Source: Lycorma delicatula
Taxonomy: Eukaryota; Arthropoda; Insecta; Hemiptera; Fulgoridae
Direction of reading: 5' to 3'
Assembly: GCF_047948215.1 (NCBI RefSeq)
Contig: NC_134455.1
Span: 152,316,575-152,380,574 of the forward strand
Length of the DNA stretch: 64,000 nt
Below the pieces are notes generated by a model, which did not search any database, had not been told where the DNA came from, and saw only the letters and a list, made by a program, of their open reading frames with translations. Shown here piece by piece: positions 1-12,666 of the stretch. The translations under genes were made by a program, and so were the position numbers. Every line of letters starts with the position of its first letter. Position 1 is the first letter of the stretch.

Positions 1-1925
1 GAGGTGTCTTAGAATTTTTAGTAGGGATTCTCTGTGGATGGAATAGTATGCTTTCTTTAAGTCTACAAATGTTATCACCATTTCTCTACTTCTTTTTCTG
101 TTGTAATCCATTAGCTTGAGACTCCTGTCTGCAGCTCCTGCAGGGTCTGAAACCTCCTTGGTATTCTCCTATTTCTTTCTCAAGTTGTAAACAGATCCTG
201 TTGAAGATGATTCTTGAAAGAATTTTGTATGTTGTGTCTAGAAGTGAGATTCCCCTGTAGTTGTTGTTTTGTCTGCTTTTATGTGTAGCAGGTAGATTAG
301 GACTCTCATCCAGTGTACTGGTAGTTCTTTGATCCTGATGTTGACAAGATGATGATAAAGAGCAATTTTTGCTGGTCTTCCTGCATGTTTCCAGATCCCT
401 ACAGATCTGATATCCTGCCCACCGCTTTGTAATTTTTTATCTACCGCTTGGTAACCTACTTCTATTGTGGGAGGGTTGATGTTTTCTGGGGGGTTATTAT
501 TGGGGTCCTGGTGTCCAATTTTAGGAGTTCTGTTGGTTCTTTGCAAATTAAAAGTTTGTTGAAATATTTAGCTAGGAATTCCACGCTGTCTTGTTCCACA
601 TAATTGTTAAGGGCCAGATTATGGTTTTTATCCTTCATTAGTAGGGTAGGGGCTCATATTTTTGGTGTTGGGATTTGTGTTTTCTTCTGCTGCGATTTGT
701 TTAAGGTTGTTGACTAGGTCTTCAAGTTTATCCAAGATAGTTATTTTTTTGATTGCTTTTTGTTAATTTTCATTCTTATTAGTTATCTGAGCCTGTGTCT
801 ACTCCTCAAATGACTTTTACGTTGTAGATCTCTTTGTAGTGGTGTTTGTCCATGAAGACACAATCTAGTTGCCATTCTCCTTTAATGTAATCAAGGTGTT
901 TCCAGGTTTTGAGGTTTCCTTTTGAAAAATGTGGATTTCGAGATTAGGTTGTTGTTTCTGCAGAGTTCGATGAGTCTGTCTGTTTTCATTTGTTCTCTTT
1001 TGGGCAAGCCATTTTCCGATGTCGCAGTACCTTCTTTCTCTGCCTAGTTGAACACTGAAGCCTCCAGTTAGTTGTTTAACGTGGTTTTTGGGTATGATAT
1101 GTATGGTATGGTTGAGTAGGTCCCAGAATTTTTCTGTATTTATGGTCTTTTGGACATTTGATTTTATTATTAGTGAGGGCATGAGCATTTATTATGATAT
1201 AGATTTTATTAGATGCTTAAGGTGAGTGTTGAGATTCTAGGGGAATGTGACTTTAATTCTTGTATGGAGTTTATTATTTTGAGGCTGGACCAAAAAGCCT
1301 GTTCCAAACTGTGGGACACTTCTCTCTCTTCCCATGTATACCTTTGTAGAGCCTATATTCTTGAGATTCCATGGCATCCTGCTCAGTGTTTCTTATTTCC
1401 TGCACTTCCATGATCAGAATTTTGTGTTGATCCATTGGGTCTGTTATTATTTTTAGTTTACCAGTCTGCATGAGTGAAATTGTGTATGGAACTGTAGGTG
1501 ATTCGTTTCAGTTTGATTTTGGATTTTGTATTGTTCTTGTTCATGTGCATTCCAAATGCATCCGATTGCATGTAATGTTGCTAAGTGGCAGCTCTCCATA
1601 TCCGAGTGCTGCCTTCTCTGAACTCTGGTGTGGCTTGGTTCAGCCGGTGGAGTATTCCTTAAAAGACCTTTCATGGTTGACTGTCAAGGGGTCACCTGTG
1701 GTGAGACTAGGTCCTGAGTTACAACTCTAGATATGATCTAGTGAGGTGATTGTGGGGTATGACTATATGACAGATAAAGTCGTAAAGTTTGTTTAGATTC
1801 AGTTCACCGGTCAATTTTCTACTATTTGTGCAGGATACTACTATTTGTCCAGGCTCACCTCGCAGAGGAACAATATAACTTTTGTTAAAATTGTTATTTT
1901 GGAGAAAAATTAAAAAACCCAATTC
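1..1925 (-). mobile_element. RTE-like non-LTR retrotransposon relic (endonuclease + RT start), runs off left edge
   Basis: Read on the minus strand, this is the 5' part of a LINE. From about 1674 down comes a short leader ORF, then an apurinic-type endonuclease: 1471-1274 carries the GKLKIITD and VQEIRN blocks typical of the endonuclease N-terminus, and 1188-865 carries GGFSVQLGRERRYCDIGKW, corresponding to the usual GDFNAQVGRE block with the catalytic Asp replaced by Gly. From about 250 to 1, RT motifs appear: YRGISLLDTTYKILSR, EYQGGFRP and a VDLKKAYYSIH-like stretch. Several frameshifts and stops interrupt it. The rest of the RT lies outside the window. The family resembles RTE/'craniofacial development protein 2-like' LINEs; clade assignment is by memory. 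Confidence 0.75.
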
Positions 1926-3479
1926 TGAACATTATTTCTGTAGCTCATTCTATGAATGATTTTTAAATTTGTTGAAAATTTAAAACACTTAAATAGCAGA
2001 TGGATTAGAAATTTTTTAACTCCCCATTTTAAAAAAGGTCTAAAAATTTTTTTAAAGAAAACAGAGAAAACTAAAAAAACAGAAGAAAGCTTTGTTACTA
2101 GCCCAATTTTGGAAGCAAACACACAAATGTATTTCATACCTTTAATTAGTCTTGCTCGACATCTCATAGGCCTTAAATTCCTCTTTATATTTTCTTTACA
2201 ATCACCAGTTTTCTTCTCAGATGCTCTGTACAAATTCAAACAAAACAACACTAAAGATATACATTCTGTAAATTAATACATTCTTGGAGCACTATTTTAT
2301 CAGTGGTTTGAATTTTTTTATATTACCTTCCAATTAGAGAATAATTCAGAAACTGTTCTCAACTCAAATTCTATATTGCCTTTGGTAAAAAATTAATACT
2401 CTCACAAGAAGTAGCTCTTTTTCTCTTGTTTTTGTTACGTTAAACACTAATTTTATAAGTCAGTAATGACATTTTTCTATCTGCTACAGGTATGTTGGTA
2501 GAATTTTTTGAAAATATTTGATGTTTGCATGGCTGATGCTCTTGTGAAGGCTTTTGAGTTCTGAGAAATAATTTATGATTGATTAATGAGATCTTCAAGA
2601 AAAAAGTTTCAAGGACAGTCTTGAATCTGATTAATTTTTAAATCATTAAATTTTGTATATTTGCACAAAATCTATATGGTTTTGAATATACTTGTTTTTA
2701 TAGAAGGTGCTTCTTTTTTTAGAATTGATGTACCAAATATACAAATTTCCCAAAAATGAATGCCATAAGAAAATGTTAGAACCACTAGAAGAAATCAAAC
2801 ATACAAAGTGAAGAAAATTAAAAAACAAATTGCTTTTAATTTTCTATAAGTACCTGGATTTTGTTTTTCTGAAAAATCAAATCTGAATTTACAATTCTTA
2901 ACTAATTTTTATGAAATGTTGAATGATGACTTCTGACTATGTCATTAATGCCATTTAATTTTAGTAACAATTGGTAAAGGGGTGAGAAGGTATGGTTGCC
3001 ATCAATCCTGAATCTCAGAATTCTAATAATAGGATAATTTTTTATTTGAACATTTAACAAATTTAAATTACACTAATCCATTAACTGCTGGATATAAAGC
3101 TACACAATTTTGTTCTAAATAAATCCTTTATGTCATCTATTATTACACAGGAATAAAACAATTTGTTTACGCACCTTTGGCAAAAAGCATGCAAAAAATG
3201 TCATTTTTGGAAGAATATAATAACACATATGAACAATTTATTGAACTGAAAGTAATACAGTTACAAATAAATTACTTTAATTTTGTTTTTTTATTAAAAA
3301 AAAATACTTAGATTCTTTGCTGCGAATGAAATTCTTAAAAACATTTTGAATGAACGTGCACTTTACATTTTATTCATAAAAAAAATTATATAGTTTTTGC
3401 ATAGCTTACATCTTCATCTAGCTTTTTTCACTTTTGATCATATCAAACATCTAGCAAATTGTTTTTTGACGGATGACCC
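1926..3479. other. AT-rich intergenic stretch, nothing recognised
   Basis: Low-complexity A/T sequence with scattered stops on both strands. The short open frames here (e.g. 1956-2276 and its antisense) are rich in Lys, Phe and Asn and match nothing I recognise. It could hold the decayed flank of the neighbouring LINE or piggyBac relic. Confidence 0.5.
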
Positions 3480-4330
3480 TTAGTTGCCACTGGTAGTGAA
3501 GGAAAATTATTTTTACTTTTTTCTTCACTCTCAGCAATGCTTTGTGGTATTTTTATTTCTTCACTGTTATCAGTGGTAATACAAGAGAAGGCCTAAAATC
3601 AATTTGACTCAGTTTACTGTTATTTGCAAGTCTGTATATTTTTCTATGAATTTATTATAATAGAATTTATAGCATTTATAAACAATGGCCTCCACCCATT
3701 TTTTTCCCATGCAATCAAATTCTATAACTTCCAACACCATTGTCATAGAAATCAACGACGCCTATACTTTTAGTATATTCTGCTATCATTAATGGCTGAA
3801 CAATCACAGTGTCTTTTTTTTCTTTTTGGCTATATCTTTTTGTATTTGATAATGGATATTTGTCATTGTGGTTACTGGCAACTGTCACCACTGCACTATC
3901 ATTCCATCTAGCAACTACAAAATTTGTTTTTTCAATGGGCAATTAGGAAACCTATTTCCTCTAACAGTGCCAGTCGCAAAATATCCTTTTTCATTCAGTA
4001 AATTAAACAGATCAAATATAGAATTGAAGGATTGGTATACAACATTTAACAAATCTAGTATACTACTGTGTTCAAAGACCATATTCATATTTTTATTTGT
4101 TTGCACCTCTGTATGGAATAAATTGGTTCAAATACCATCTGAACTACACAAACACCAAAGCTCAAGTCCAAATCTAATCAGTTTTCCCTTGATAAACATT
4201 TTTGCTAAATGTCTACAAGTATGGTACCGTTTCTTCATCAATAGATAAATTATGAGAAAAAACACCAAATTGTAAATTCCGTTTGTTGACAAATGTAGAA
4301 ACTGAACATTTTATAAAATAGCATCTATAA
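3480..4330 (-). pseudogene. piggyBac-like transposase relic
   Basis: Minus-strand reading gives, in order, piggyBac DDE-domain landmarks in shifted frames: LSIDEETVPY and QKCLSRENLIRFGLELWCL (4330-4150; typical form SIDEsMvpYkG...kPikwGfKlw), LLNEKGYFATGTVRGNR (about 4020-3930), then VARWNDSAVVTVASNH, KRYSQKEKKDTVIVQPLMI and YTKSIGVVDFYDN (3940-3720; typical YN..MGGVDl.Dq). At least two frameshifts and an in-frame stop separate the blocks, and the N-terminus is missing, so it is dead. The Asp in VVDFYD is retained. No TTAA-flanked ends were found. The antisense open frame 3868-4248 is a shadow. Confidence 0.8.
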
Positions 4331-5399
4331 AAGTAGTACAATAGTAGACAAAACAAAAATTTAATGATTCAAACATAAAGATAATACAATGCAGGACTGT
4401 GAAGTTACTGTTTGTAATGTAAGAATAACATATTGTATGCCTAGCATGTGATTCATTGCTCCATTAGCCAAACGTGCGTAATCACACCATTACTTTTAAC
4501 AACCAGTATTCATTAGCAGTTTTCAAAATAAATCATTTTTATGAACTGATGAATAAAAACAACACTTAAATAAGAAAATAAAATAGAAATATTATTTTTA
4601 ACAAGCATATCACGATCATTGTATACCTTATATGGAAGAGGTTACATGATCTAGTAAAACACTGTAAGCTGATATGCAAATAAATTCACTAATTTATAAA
4701 AATCTATAAACATATATTTATTTTGTAATTACCTAAAAAAATAAGCAAATTGCACAAAGTGCAAAAAAGTTTGCAGAAATAAAAAAAAAATTACAAAAAG
4801 GTTCGATAACACACCATTGGTGGTTAATCGGTTAAATACTAATTCTTTTAAAATCCAATTCTTTCAAAATTTTTCTTAAACTGCCGTTAAAATTAATTTT
4901 AATTTTCAATTCTTTACAGAGTTTGTTAACTGTTGGTAGCTACCCTAATTTTATTCGAGTTGGGTCTTATACGAGTGTTGCACGTGTACGTTTTGCTCTG
5001 CAATTAACAGGCTTTTTTGGTTGGTTTTTTTGGCTTAATTAATGTTACAGACAGTTGAAAACAGTGGATGGTTGATTAATGGACATGTGTAATAATTTTT
5101 GGTTGATGGAAAATGGCCAGATTTAATTTTATTCGACTTTTTCTTCACTGGAGGTTAAGTTGACCTATTATGGGACTTCATTAATACTCGTGGGAGGAAT
5201 AGAGCTCTAATGGTATTTGGTAATTAATATTTGGTGATCATTATTATTGCAGGTTTGTGTACTGGTGTTATTAATATTATTAATTGATAATATGGTAATA
5301 TTATTAATATTTGTGGTGTTTTCAATTATAAATTAATATAACAGAGTAAGTAACATGGAAAGATCAGTAACATTAAATCACTACAGAAGTATAATAGTT
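4331..5399. other. AT-rich stretch, no gene seen
   Basis: A/T-rich with homopolymer runs and no credible coding frame. It may contain the decayed N-terminal portion and end of the piggyBac relic; I could not align it. Confidence 0.4.
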
Positions 5400-5822
5400 A
5401 TAAGTTTAAGCCAGCTGTTATAAGTTGGCGGTATTTTAGCAGTCGGCAGGAATTGGTCGCCATATTATGTTGGTTAACAATTTTAGATCAACCTAGTTGA
5501 ATTGGTGCGCCAGTAATTACTCCCGTGCATAGAGATCAGCTGTTCATTAATTTCAAACAGCTTTTGACACAGACGGCCATACTTTCGACTTTTTGTTAGT
5601 GTGGACTTGGAAATTTTTCTGACTCATGCCTGATTTGTAAGGAGATACCTTTCCTGCCTCATAACTATACTACCCTTCCTTCTTTTACAAATTCCTTCAG
5701 GATATTTTACTCGGAACGAGGTGGGTGAGTCATTTCCACAAGAATTTTTGTGGTTTGCACTACTGGTATTGAGGAAGGTGCCAATAAGCGAATGGATATT
5801 GAGTTAAGAGTCAAAGGTTGTT

Positions 5823-7044
5823 TTGCAAAGAGTTTGTGGGGCCCAGGCTGGGCCTGATGTGTTGACGGCAGGCCCTGTGGTAGAAGGGTTACCTCCAGTG
5901 GCTCATAGACCTGAATGCAAACTCCAAAAAGGGCGCAAAGAGGCCAAGGCAGATCCACCAATCCTCAACCGAGGAAGAGGAGAGACACCTCATGAGTTGA
6001 ATGATGTGGTGAGAAAGTTTGAGTGCTTATCACTTTAACTGAGGCGACATGTTGACAAGAATGTTAAGCAGACCATAAAAGACGTTGTGGCCAATGTAAC
6101 AGTAACTGTGAATGATTGAGAAAGTTAGTGGATGCTTCTCTTACATCTGTAGAAAGGAGGCCTACTGCAGAATCCTTCACACAGACTATGATGGATACAG
6201 AATGTCCAATAATTGATGGGCTTGATAACGGCATGTACCCTCAGCTGATGGCTGAGTTTATAAAGAAGAACTGGCTTAAAGAGGCTTACAGAAGTACTAA
6301 AATTAGATTGCCAGACTAGAGAGAGGGAACCTTGAATACTCTTGCACTGGCAGACATTAAAAAGACAGCTAAGAGCAAGTTGATCGATAGTCTGGCCACA
6401 AGGCAGCCACAGGTTGCATGGTTGCTGAGCAGCTCAGGTGTTAGGGCCGGCAATGTTCTGTCTGTAAGGATGGAGGCAAGGATTTTATTGGAGGAGAGAG
6501 GTGAAACTCCAGTAACAAACATTTTTCATGCTGCTTATGTGGACACGAGGGCCACTTCTGACCTTGCACAGACATTGGTTGACATCTTTTCACAAGTCAA
6601 GTTGAATAGTGAAAGAGATTTGGGTGAACTGCAGGTTGAGATCTATGAACAGGGTACATCTATGTACGTATGGAAGATTTTAGAATGTGTGGGGGGAAAT
6701 CAGGCAGAAATTAAAATATTACAGCACCCTGTCTGGCCCGAGGCCAGTGTGAACAATCACAGGCTTATAACCTATGAAATTGTTTACAGAGGCAGTCTAA
6801 GAGTTCCAGATTTGAGTTGCTATAAGCTAAGGGGCCTGGATCAGGAGAAGCTGCAGCACAAGTGCACAGCTGCCTTGCAGGGGTTGGAATGGTACACAGG
6901 AAGGAGGTGGAATTGATGGCTGAACAATTCGACCAGGCCATCAAGAATGGCTGCGATAGGGTTCTATGGGAGCCTCGACCAATGGACGGACCCTTAGGTA
7001 GTAAACAATCTGCTGATCAGAGAGTGCCTAGAGCCGTCTGTTAA
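5823..7044 (+). pseudogene. ORF1 (gag-like) relic of R1-like copy A
   Basis: Consecutive open stretches in shifting frames (5823-6038, 6116-6319, 6332-6916, 6862-7044). The longest, 194 aa, is hydrophilic, with alternating Leu, Glu and Lys, and ends in a region that switches frame into LMAEQFDQAIKNGCDR. No CCHC zinc knuckle remains. Its place before the RT and the matching layout of copy B argue for ORF1, but I do not recognise the protein itself. It could also be part of a longer single-ORF polyprotein. Confidence 0.45.
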
Positions 7045-7489
7045 AAACAGGCAGAAACCCGGGAAAGAGTGATAGTCTTCTGACTTAAACGTGCTGTGCA
7101 CAAGAGTTACGTCTGCTAGGAGAAGATACCAATGTCGCCCCCTAACAGGGATTATTGATGATGATGCTGAGGGTCTGCGAATCTACCTGCGCACCCATAA
7201 TGTTCATACTATCAAGGAAGCTAAACTCAAGTTATGGCAAGCTCCATGTGCAAGTTGCAGCGGAACCCCTGGCAGCTTGCAAAATCATCTTACCAGCCAA
7301 AGCCATTGCACATGCTGTCCAGTGTTCGATTTGGGTTTGGTGGGATAGGGCGAGGGCTATGCTATATTCCCTGGCATATGGGCTGTGGATCTCGATATAG
7401 ACCGAGTGGTTTCTCTAATGACACTGAAAAAGGCACAGAGGACTGACCAACTTGACCTGAATTATTCTATCTACTGCCTGTCATAAGAG

Positions 7490-8391
7490 AGCCGCTTGGC
7501 AGGCTGTTCTCAGGGTGCCTAAGCTGGGGTTGCTTCCCGACTTGTTGGAAAGTGGTATTTGTGGAGGGTGCTCTTAAAATCAGTAAAGGATCCTAGTGAA
7601 GTCAGCAGTTATCGGCCTATTAGCCTTTTACTGGTAATCAGCAAATTGCTTGAAATACCGGTTGTGAAACGACTCTGGGAAAGCATTGAAGTGAACTGTT
7701 TTCTAAATCGAGGCCAATATAGCTTCACAAAAGGGGTTGGTACTGCGGATTGCATCTTAAATACTCTTGCCGAGGTAGAAAGCGCTAACTGGAAATATGT
7801 TTTGGCAGACATAGAGGCAGCATTTCCTTCCTTATGTTGGAGCTCTGTCCTCTATGAGTTGGAACACTACAAAGTTCCCATAGCCCTGCAGGCCGTGGTA
7901 CTTGACTACTTGTCTAACTGTATGGCTCTGTTTAACGATGGGCACCTAGTTGTGGAAAAATCCATTACCAGGGGAAGCCTGCAGGATTCCATTCTCGGCC
8001 CCCTGCTGTGAAAACTGGTAATCAACGGATGGATTTCCGAGACTGACATTTCCAGAAGGGGTCACGACAGATTTTCACCAATGACTGTCTCCTTTTAGTT
8101 CATGGTAATTCATGACCATAACTAGAAGACTAGGTGCAGGCGGCCTTGTCAATTGCAGAGGGCTGGATGGACATTCAAAATTTAAAGATTTCAGTACCCA
8201 AAATGAAGTTTATGCTTCTCAAGGGTGTGGACAAATTATCATATAGTCATAACCCCCATATTAAATATAGAGGCTGTGTAATCAGCCGAGTTCATAAGTA
8301 CCTACGTGTTTTGTTTGATGAAAAGTTGTTTAGCAACCACATTAGGCAAGTAGTGGCAGACGCCGGCCGTCTCAGAAATGCACAAACTTAG
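7490..8391 (+). pseudogene. Reverse transcriptase relic of R1-like copy A
   Basis: The frame through 7559-8011 contains the RT finger/palm landmarks: SSYRPISLLLVISKLLE, NRGQYSFTKGVGTADCI (typical RQ.GFrkg.sT.dai), ADIEAAFPSL (motif A, normally D.s.AFD; the second Asp is replaced by Pro), then EKSITRGSLQDSILGPLL (motif B, normally G.pQGs.lGP). The YADD/FADD box that should follow near 8060-8110 is unreadable because of stops and a frameshift. The thumb resumes at 8134-8391 with KMKFMLLKG and a KYLRVLFDEKL-like block. The enzyme is inactive. Confidence 0.75.
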
Positions 8392-9613
8392 GAGGATTTC
8401 TTGGAAAGAATATGGGTTGTTGGACCATCAAATATACATGGTTTACCGAGATGTCTTTGGAAAGCATGACCTCTTACACAACGCCCATTTGGGCGTATAG
8501 GCTGGTTATGTATAGAGCGATTCTTCAAAATTTAAGGAGTGCTCGTCACAGAGCCTTAGTTGAATGCACTTGTGTTTTTAAAACAACCTCATACGAGGCT
8601 ACCTTCGTATTGGGAAAGGCTCTCCCAATCAATTTACTGGTGAAAGTTCGGGCAACCATGTAAAGATTGTGAAATTGTCAGAAGGCCAAGGTATTTGGGA
8701 TGCAGTTTCAAGCCAGACCAGTACCAAAACAGAACAGTGATTACAAAGAACCAGATCTATAAATTTTGTCAGATGCCCATCTCCCGCCTGCAGAGCCTCA
8801 CGATGGAAGCATGGCAGCTGGAACGGGACACCACGACTAAGGGGAAGATCCTTGTATAAGTTTATACAGGATCTGGGGGGATGGTATGCCACAGCTCGTT
8901 TTCAAGGGCAATGGGTGCCTGGGTGCTCACCAACCATACTAACTTGAACCAATATCTGTTTTGGTTCCGCCTGGCAGCTGATGAGCTGAGTCAAATGAAC
9001 ACCTGATGTTTGACTGCCCTGCTCTTTGGGGGAGGGGGAAGAGACCTAACTTAGAGGTCAAGGGAAAAATTGGCCACTGACAAGCGGTGAGTCAATGTGG
9101 CAAGAGTCGCATTATCATACTATGTGGGAGTTCCTAGAAGCAGTTGCTTTGTTCAACCGGTATCCATAGTTTGCTATAGAGAAAGACTCTTACTGCATTG
9201 CCGTGAGTATGGTTGATCACCAGCCAATTATTATGGCTCCAAGTGCTATAAAATGGTGAACAGGTATTTGCTCGCATTCAGCTATCTAGGCATGGCAGCG
9301 AATTGCTGCCTAGACGAAATAAATTTTATTATGAATGTCATATATATTTTTAGTAGTTGGTGGGCTGCACCTACAGATTTTAGAAAGTATATGACAAGTG
9401 AGCAGTTGGGTCATGTAAGCCGATGGTGTATGGCACCATGCTTTATCCACTCACGCTGTTAAGTAAGCTCTAGGATCTATGTTGTTATACTGGTTGATAA
9501 ACTGTTCGAGGCTCAGTTGCTGTTTGTGGCACAGACATATGATCTTATGCTTTAGGGCGACTGAATAAAATGGTGGCAGAAGAAATACCAAGCAAACCAA
9601 TCTTACAGCACCC

Positions 9614-10270
9614 GTGGGCAGACGCCTCGCTAGTTGGAGGAGTGATGAGCTAGAACATATCAAGCACAAAGCAGAGATTCTGGTCCTGATGTCCAAGATA
9701 TCCTATGCTGAATTATTGAAATCTGTTAGAACCGACATGAGGTTACCTGCGACAGCAGAGATCCTGTCGATCTGGAAGGCAGGTGAGACGATGGAAATAA
9801 AGGTCAAAGAGGAGAAATGTACGGCAGGGGAATTCAAGAATGTCCTGGCATCTGCGATAAAGGCGGGAACTGTACAGACTAGGACTAGGATGGTGACCCT
9901 CCACGTAAGAAACCTGGAAGGGAACATAGAGAAGCAGGAAGTAATTGGTGGACTCAGTGAAACAAGCCTTGCCACCCGAAATGCAATTGATAGTAAGGTC
10001 TGGCTATGGAGAAACCAGAGTGGTGATATGTAGACTCCTGGCTTCAATGACCACGGTGATAGCCATGGCCATTGAAGCCAGGAGCTAAGAGGAAGCGTTA
10101 AAATTGACATGGTGTCCTGCAGGGCCGATATAGTCCCTCTGAAATGGTTTAGGTGTTTTGAGGTGGGGCACAGAGCTAGAAACTGTAGAGGTGCTGACAG
10201 GTCTAGTGCTTGTTTTAACTGCCGAGAGGAGGGGTCACCGGGCGGCCAATTGTTCTAGGCCTCCTAGGTG
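9614..10270 (+). pseudogene. ORF1 (gag) relic of R1-like copy B with CCHC knuckles
   Basis: The frame 9614-10033 gives a basic, Lys/Glu-rich protein with VTLHVRNLEGNIEKQEVI, matching the RNA-binding-like region that precedes zinc knuckles in R1-clade ORF1 proteins. After a stop at 10031, a shifted frame reads WFRCFEVGHRARNCRGADRS then ACFNCREEGSP: one degenerate knuckle (C-x4-GH-x4-C; the first Cys pair is lost) and the start of a second. A frameshift destroys the second knuckle's His. ORF1 proteins bind element RNA in the cytoplasm; this copy cannot be made intact. Confidence 0.65.
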
Positions 10271-10380
10271 TCTGACCTGCATTGGCCAAGGGGCACCGCA
10301 CAGCAAGCGTGGCATGCCCCAAGGGGGCAGACAGTGATGTTGTGAAAGCCAGGGAAGACCAGATAAGAAACAGCACGATA

Positions 10381-10905
10381 ATGAAGCTAGTTCAAGTCAA
10401 CTTAAATCATTCAATTCTTGCAACTGATATGACAGAGAGGTATGTGTCAGAGATGGGTGCGGATCTCGCGCTCATCTCCGAGCCTTACACCCCTCAAGCA
10501 CTGTCAAGGATGGTTGCATCCGAAGATGGGAGTGCGGCCATTTGAACATGTAGTCCCCTCCCCATCCGGGACATGTTCCATGGGAGGAACTATGTGTGGG
10601 CAAGGGTTGGCAGAGTATACTATTTCTTTTGCTACCTCTCACCCAATATCAGCCTTGAGTGTTGTATGGACATCCTGACCACTCTTTCAAGGGATGTTGT
10701 TGCTCCTCGACTGGCACAACAATATGGTGTCCTTTAATGTTGGTTGTGAATTCACTTACAGAAAGGGAGCATCGGGCTCAGTTATTGATGTGACCTTTGC
10801 AACATCATCATTGGCAGCTAGAATATGGGACTGGCGGGTCTGGGGCGCTAGCAACCACTCGATGATAGCCGAAATGGGATACAGAAAAGGTGATACATCT
10901 GCTTT
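10381..10905 (+). pseudogene. LINE endonuclease relic of R1-like copy B
   Basis: The frame from 10381 reads MKLVQVNLNHSILATDM...ADLALISEPY, the conserved endonuclease opening (Q.N.n.s..a...l......D...isEPy) with the metal-binding Asn and Glu retained. The middle is broken by frameshifts. The C-terminal part, in another frame (10694 on), reads SVIDVTFATSSLAARIWDW followed by SNHSMIAEMGY, matching the S.iDlt..s......W.v....SDHr.i block except that the catalytic Asp of SDH is Asn. Such enzymes nick target DNA for target-primed reverse transcription; this one is dead. Confidence 0.7.
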
Positions 10906-11399
10906 GTTAAGCTGGAGTGTTAAAGGCAGGTACTTGATTGCCTTTATTGAAAGCCTGAATTTTCAGATGTTACACAAGGCATGTAACGCTAAGAACAAAG
11001 CCGATTGTTTAGCTAACTTGTTGGTGAGTGCGTATAAGAGGCAGCTCCCTGGAAAATATATCAGGAGAGGCTGCCCGTTAGTTTACTGGTGGAGGGTCAA
11101 AATCCACAAAAATGTAGGGAGTGCTTATCGGCTAGGAGGGCATCTATGAGGACGCACTACAGCTCAGATAGGTTAACAAACAAAGCTAAGAAGAAGAAAC
11201 TGTCCAGGATGATTAAAACTAGGAAGAGAGAATGTTGGAAGTGCTTACTTCAAAAGATGGAGGAGGACCCCTGGGGAAAACCATACAGTTTGTTAGTCAA
11301 GAAGGTGCTGAAAGCGAGGTCCCCAGTTACCCGTGATGCCTCAGAGGTTGCAAGAATAATAGAGTAGTTTTTTCCCGTTGGTGATGTTACACTGGAGCA

Positions 11400-12666
11400 T
11401 GAGGAGATGGATGTGGGGATAATAACGATGTTCGCAATGGAGGAACTTAAGGCAGCTGTGCAGCGAGTTTCCTTGGAGAAGGCACCTTGTCCTGACTCGG
11501 TTCTCGGACCGACCCTCTTATTATTTATGATGGGGTTTTTAGCATCCCACTGCCCTAAAGTAATGATAATTGGATTTGTAGACAACACAGCACTTGTCAA
11601 AGAGGCTGATACCCGAAGGGAGGCCACCAACAAAATCAGGGACTCCCACACTGCTGTTGGAGCTTGGATGGCTGAGGCAGGACTCAGCTTGGGACCACAG
11701 AAATCCAAGTTTGTGGTTATATCTTCTCCCAAGCGTGTACCTACCTTGTCAGTCAAGGTGGATGGGAGAAGAATAGAGTCAAAGAATTCAATAAAATATC
11801 TAGGCATATGGACTGACTCCAAGCTGAGATTTGGAAGGCACGCCATTGAGGCTTGCTGAAAAGTCAGTCATGCGCCATATAGCAGGAATTCTACCTAACT
11901 CTGAGGATCCAGGACAACTGTGGAGGAGGTTACTTACAGGAGTTACATATAGCACACTGCTATACAGTGCAGAAATCTGGGTGGACATAGCAAAGTACAG
12001 GGGGAGGATTGGGGCCTTACATAGGTGCTGCCTCCAGATTGCAACAGCCTACAGAACTGTTTCTCTGGAGGCTGCAGAGGTCTTGGTGGGAATGCTTCCC
12101 ATAAACTTAGCGATCGTACAAAGGAGAAGGCTACGAGCACTTGGTACCTTGAATCCGACTGAAAAAAGAGAGATGAGTTCGACGATTACAGAGGAGTTGA
12201 TGAGATGGCAAGAAAAATGGGACGGATGTAGAAGGGCAGGTGGACCTGCCCTTCTCACATCCGTCCCATCTTTATAGCAATAAAGGATGTTGGAAGATGA
12301 TCCAGAACCCATGGCTCGTTGTATTTTAATTTAACTCAGTTGCTGGCAGGACATGGGGGATTTAGAGAATATTGTTTTGGGTTGGATTACTCGGATGGAT
12401 GCCCTGACTGTGAGGTTGAGGAGTCGATGTTCCATGTGTTCTTTTGTTGTCCTCATTTTAACACAGAAACAGAGATGATGGATGCCATTGGAAGAGACGT
12501 AATGTTTAAACCAGAGGAAATAATGGGGATTATACTGTATGGTGAGGAATATTGGTCTGCTGTTTCCAGATTTGCAAGAGTGATAACGACAAAATTATGC
12601 ATTATCAAGGAAAATCACAGGCCAAGAAGGGGTCGTCAGAGGGTGCAGAGGCAGGTAGGCATGTGA
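11400..12666 (+). pseudogene. RT fragment and C-terminal domain of R1-like copy B
   Basis: The frame 11407-11859 opens with the RT arm (LEKAPCPDSV; typical kApGpDgi), then jumps to GFVDNTALVKEADT, which should be GFADDTALV: the second catalytic Asp of motif C is now Asn. SLGPQKSKFVVIS and KSIKYLGIW-like thumb motifs follow. A frameshift at about 11850 leads to 11831-12277 (LLYSAEIWVD...LEAAEVLVGMLP, the typical R1 C-terminal region), and 12319-12666 ends with CPDCEVEESMFHVFFCCPHF, a C-x2-C-x7-H-x4-C zinc motif. A 53-bp palindrome interrupts the join at 12217-12269. Confidence 0.75.
12217..12269. repeat. Near-perfect palindrome inside LINE coding sequence
   Basis: Left arm ATGGGACGGATGT + GAAGGGCAGG and right arm CCTGCCCTTC + ACATCCGTCCCAT are exact reverse complements (23 bp), with only a 1-versus-2 nt bulge and a 4-nt loop. 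GC-rich, unlike the AT palindromes expected by chance in this genome. Confidence 0.9.

Larger units (their letters stand above)
5400..9245 (+). mobile_element. R1-like non-LTR retrotransposon, copy A, degenerate
   Basis: The GC content rises visibly over the flanks and fragments of a LINE follow in order: an ORF1-like region (about 5820-7040), a broken segment (7090-7450), reverse transcriptase (7500-8390), and a C-terminal region (8410-9060) ending in a cysteine-containing block (FDCPALWG-like at about 9010) that corresponds to the C-terminal zinc motif of R1-clade elements. I cannot see the endonuclease that should sit between ORF1 and RT, so it is probably deleted. Stops and frameshifts are numerous. 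Ends are approximate: the left boundary is set where the 5' leader-like sequence begins and the right where similarity fades. R1/LOA clade assignment is from RT motif style, not a search. Confidence 0.7.

Noticed and set aside
3868..4248. Plus-strand open frame of 126 aa
   Set aside because: Antisense of the piggyBac relic, which has recognisable motifs on the minus strand.
9703..10110. Minus-strand open frame of 135 aa
   Set aside because: Antisense of the R1-like ORF1; no recognisable content.
11250..11846. Minus-strand open frame of 198 aa
   Set aside because: Antisense of the R1-like RT region; the plus strand shows RT motifs.
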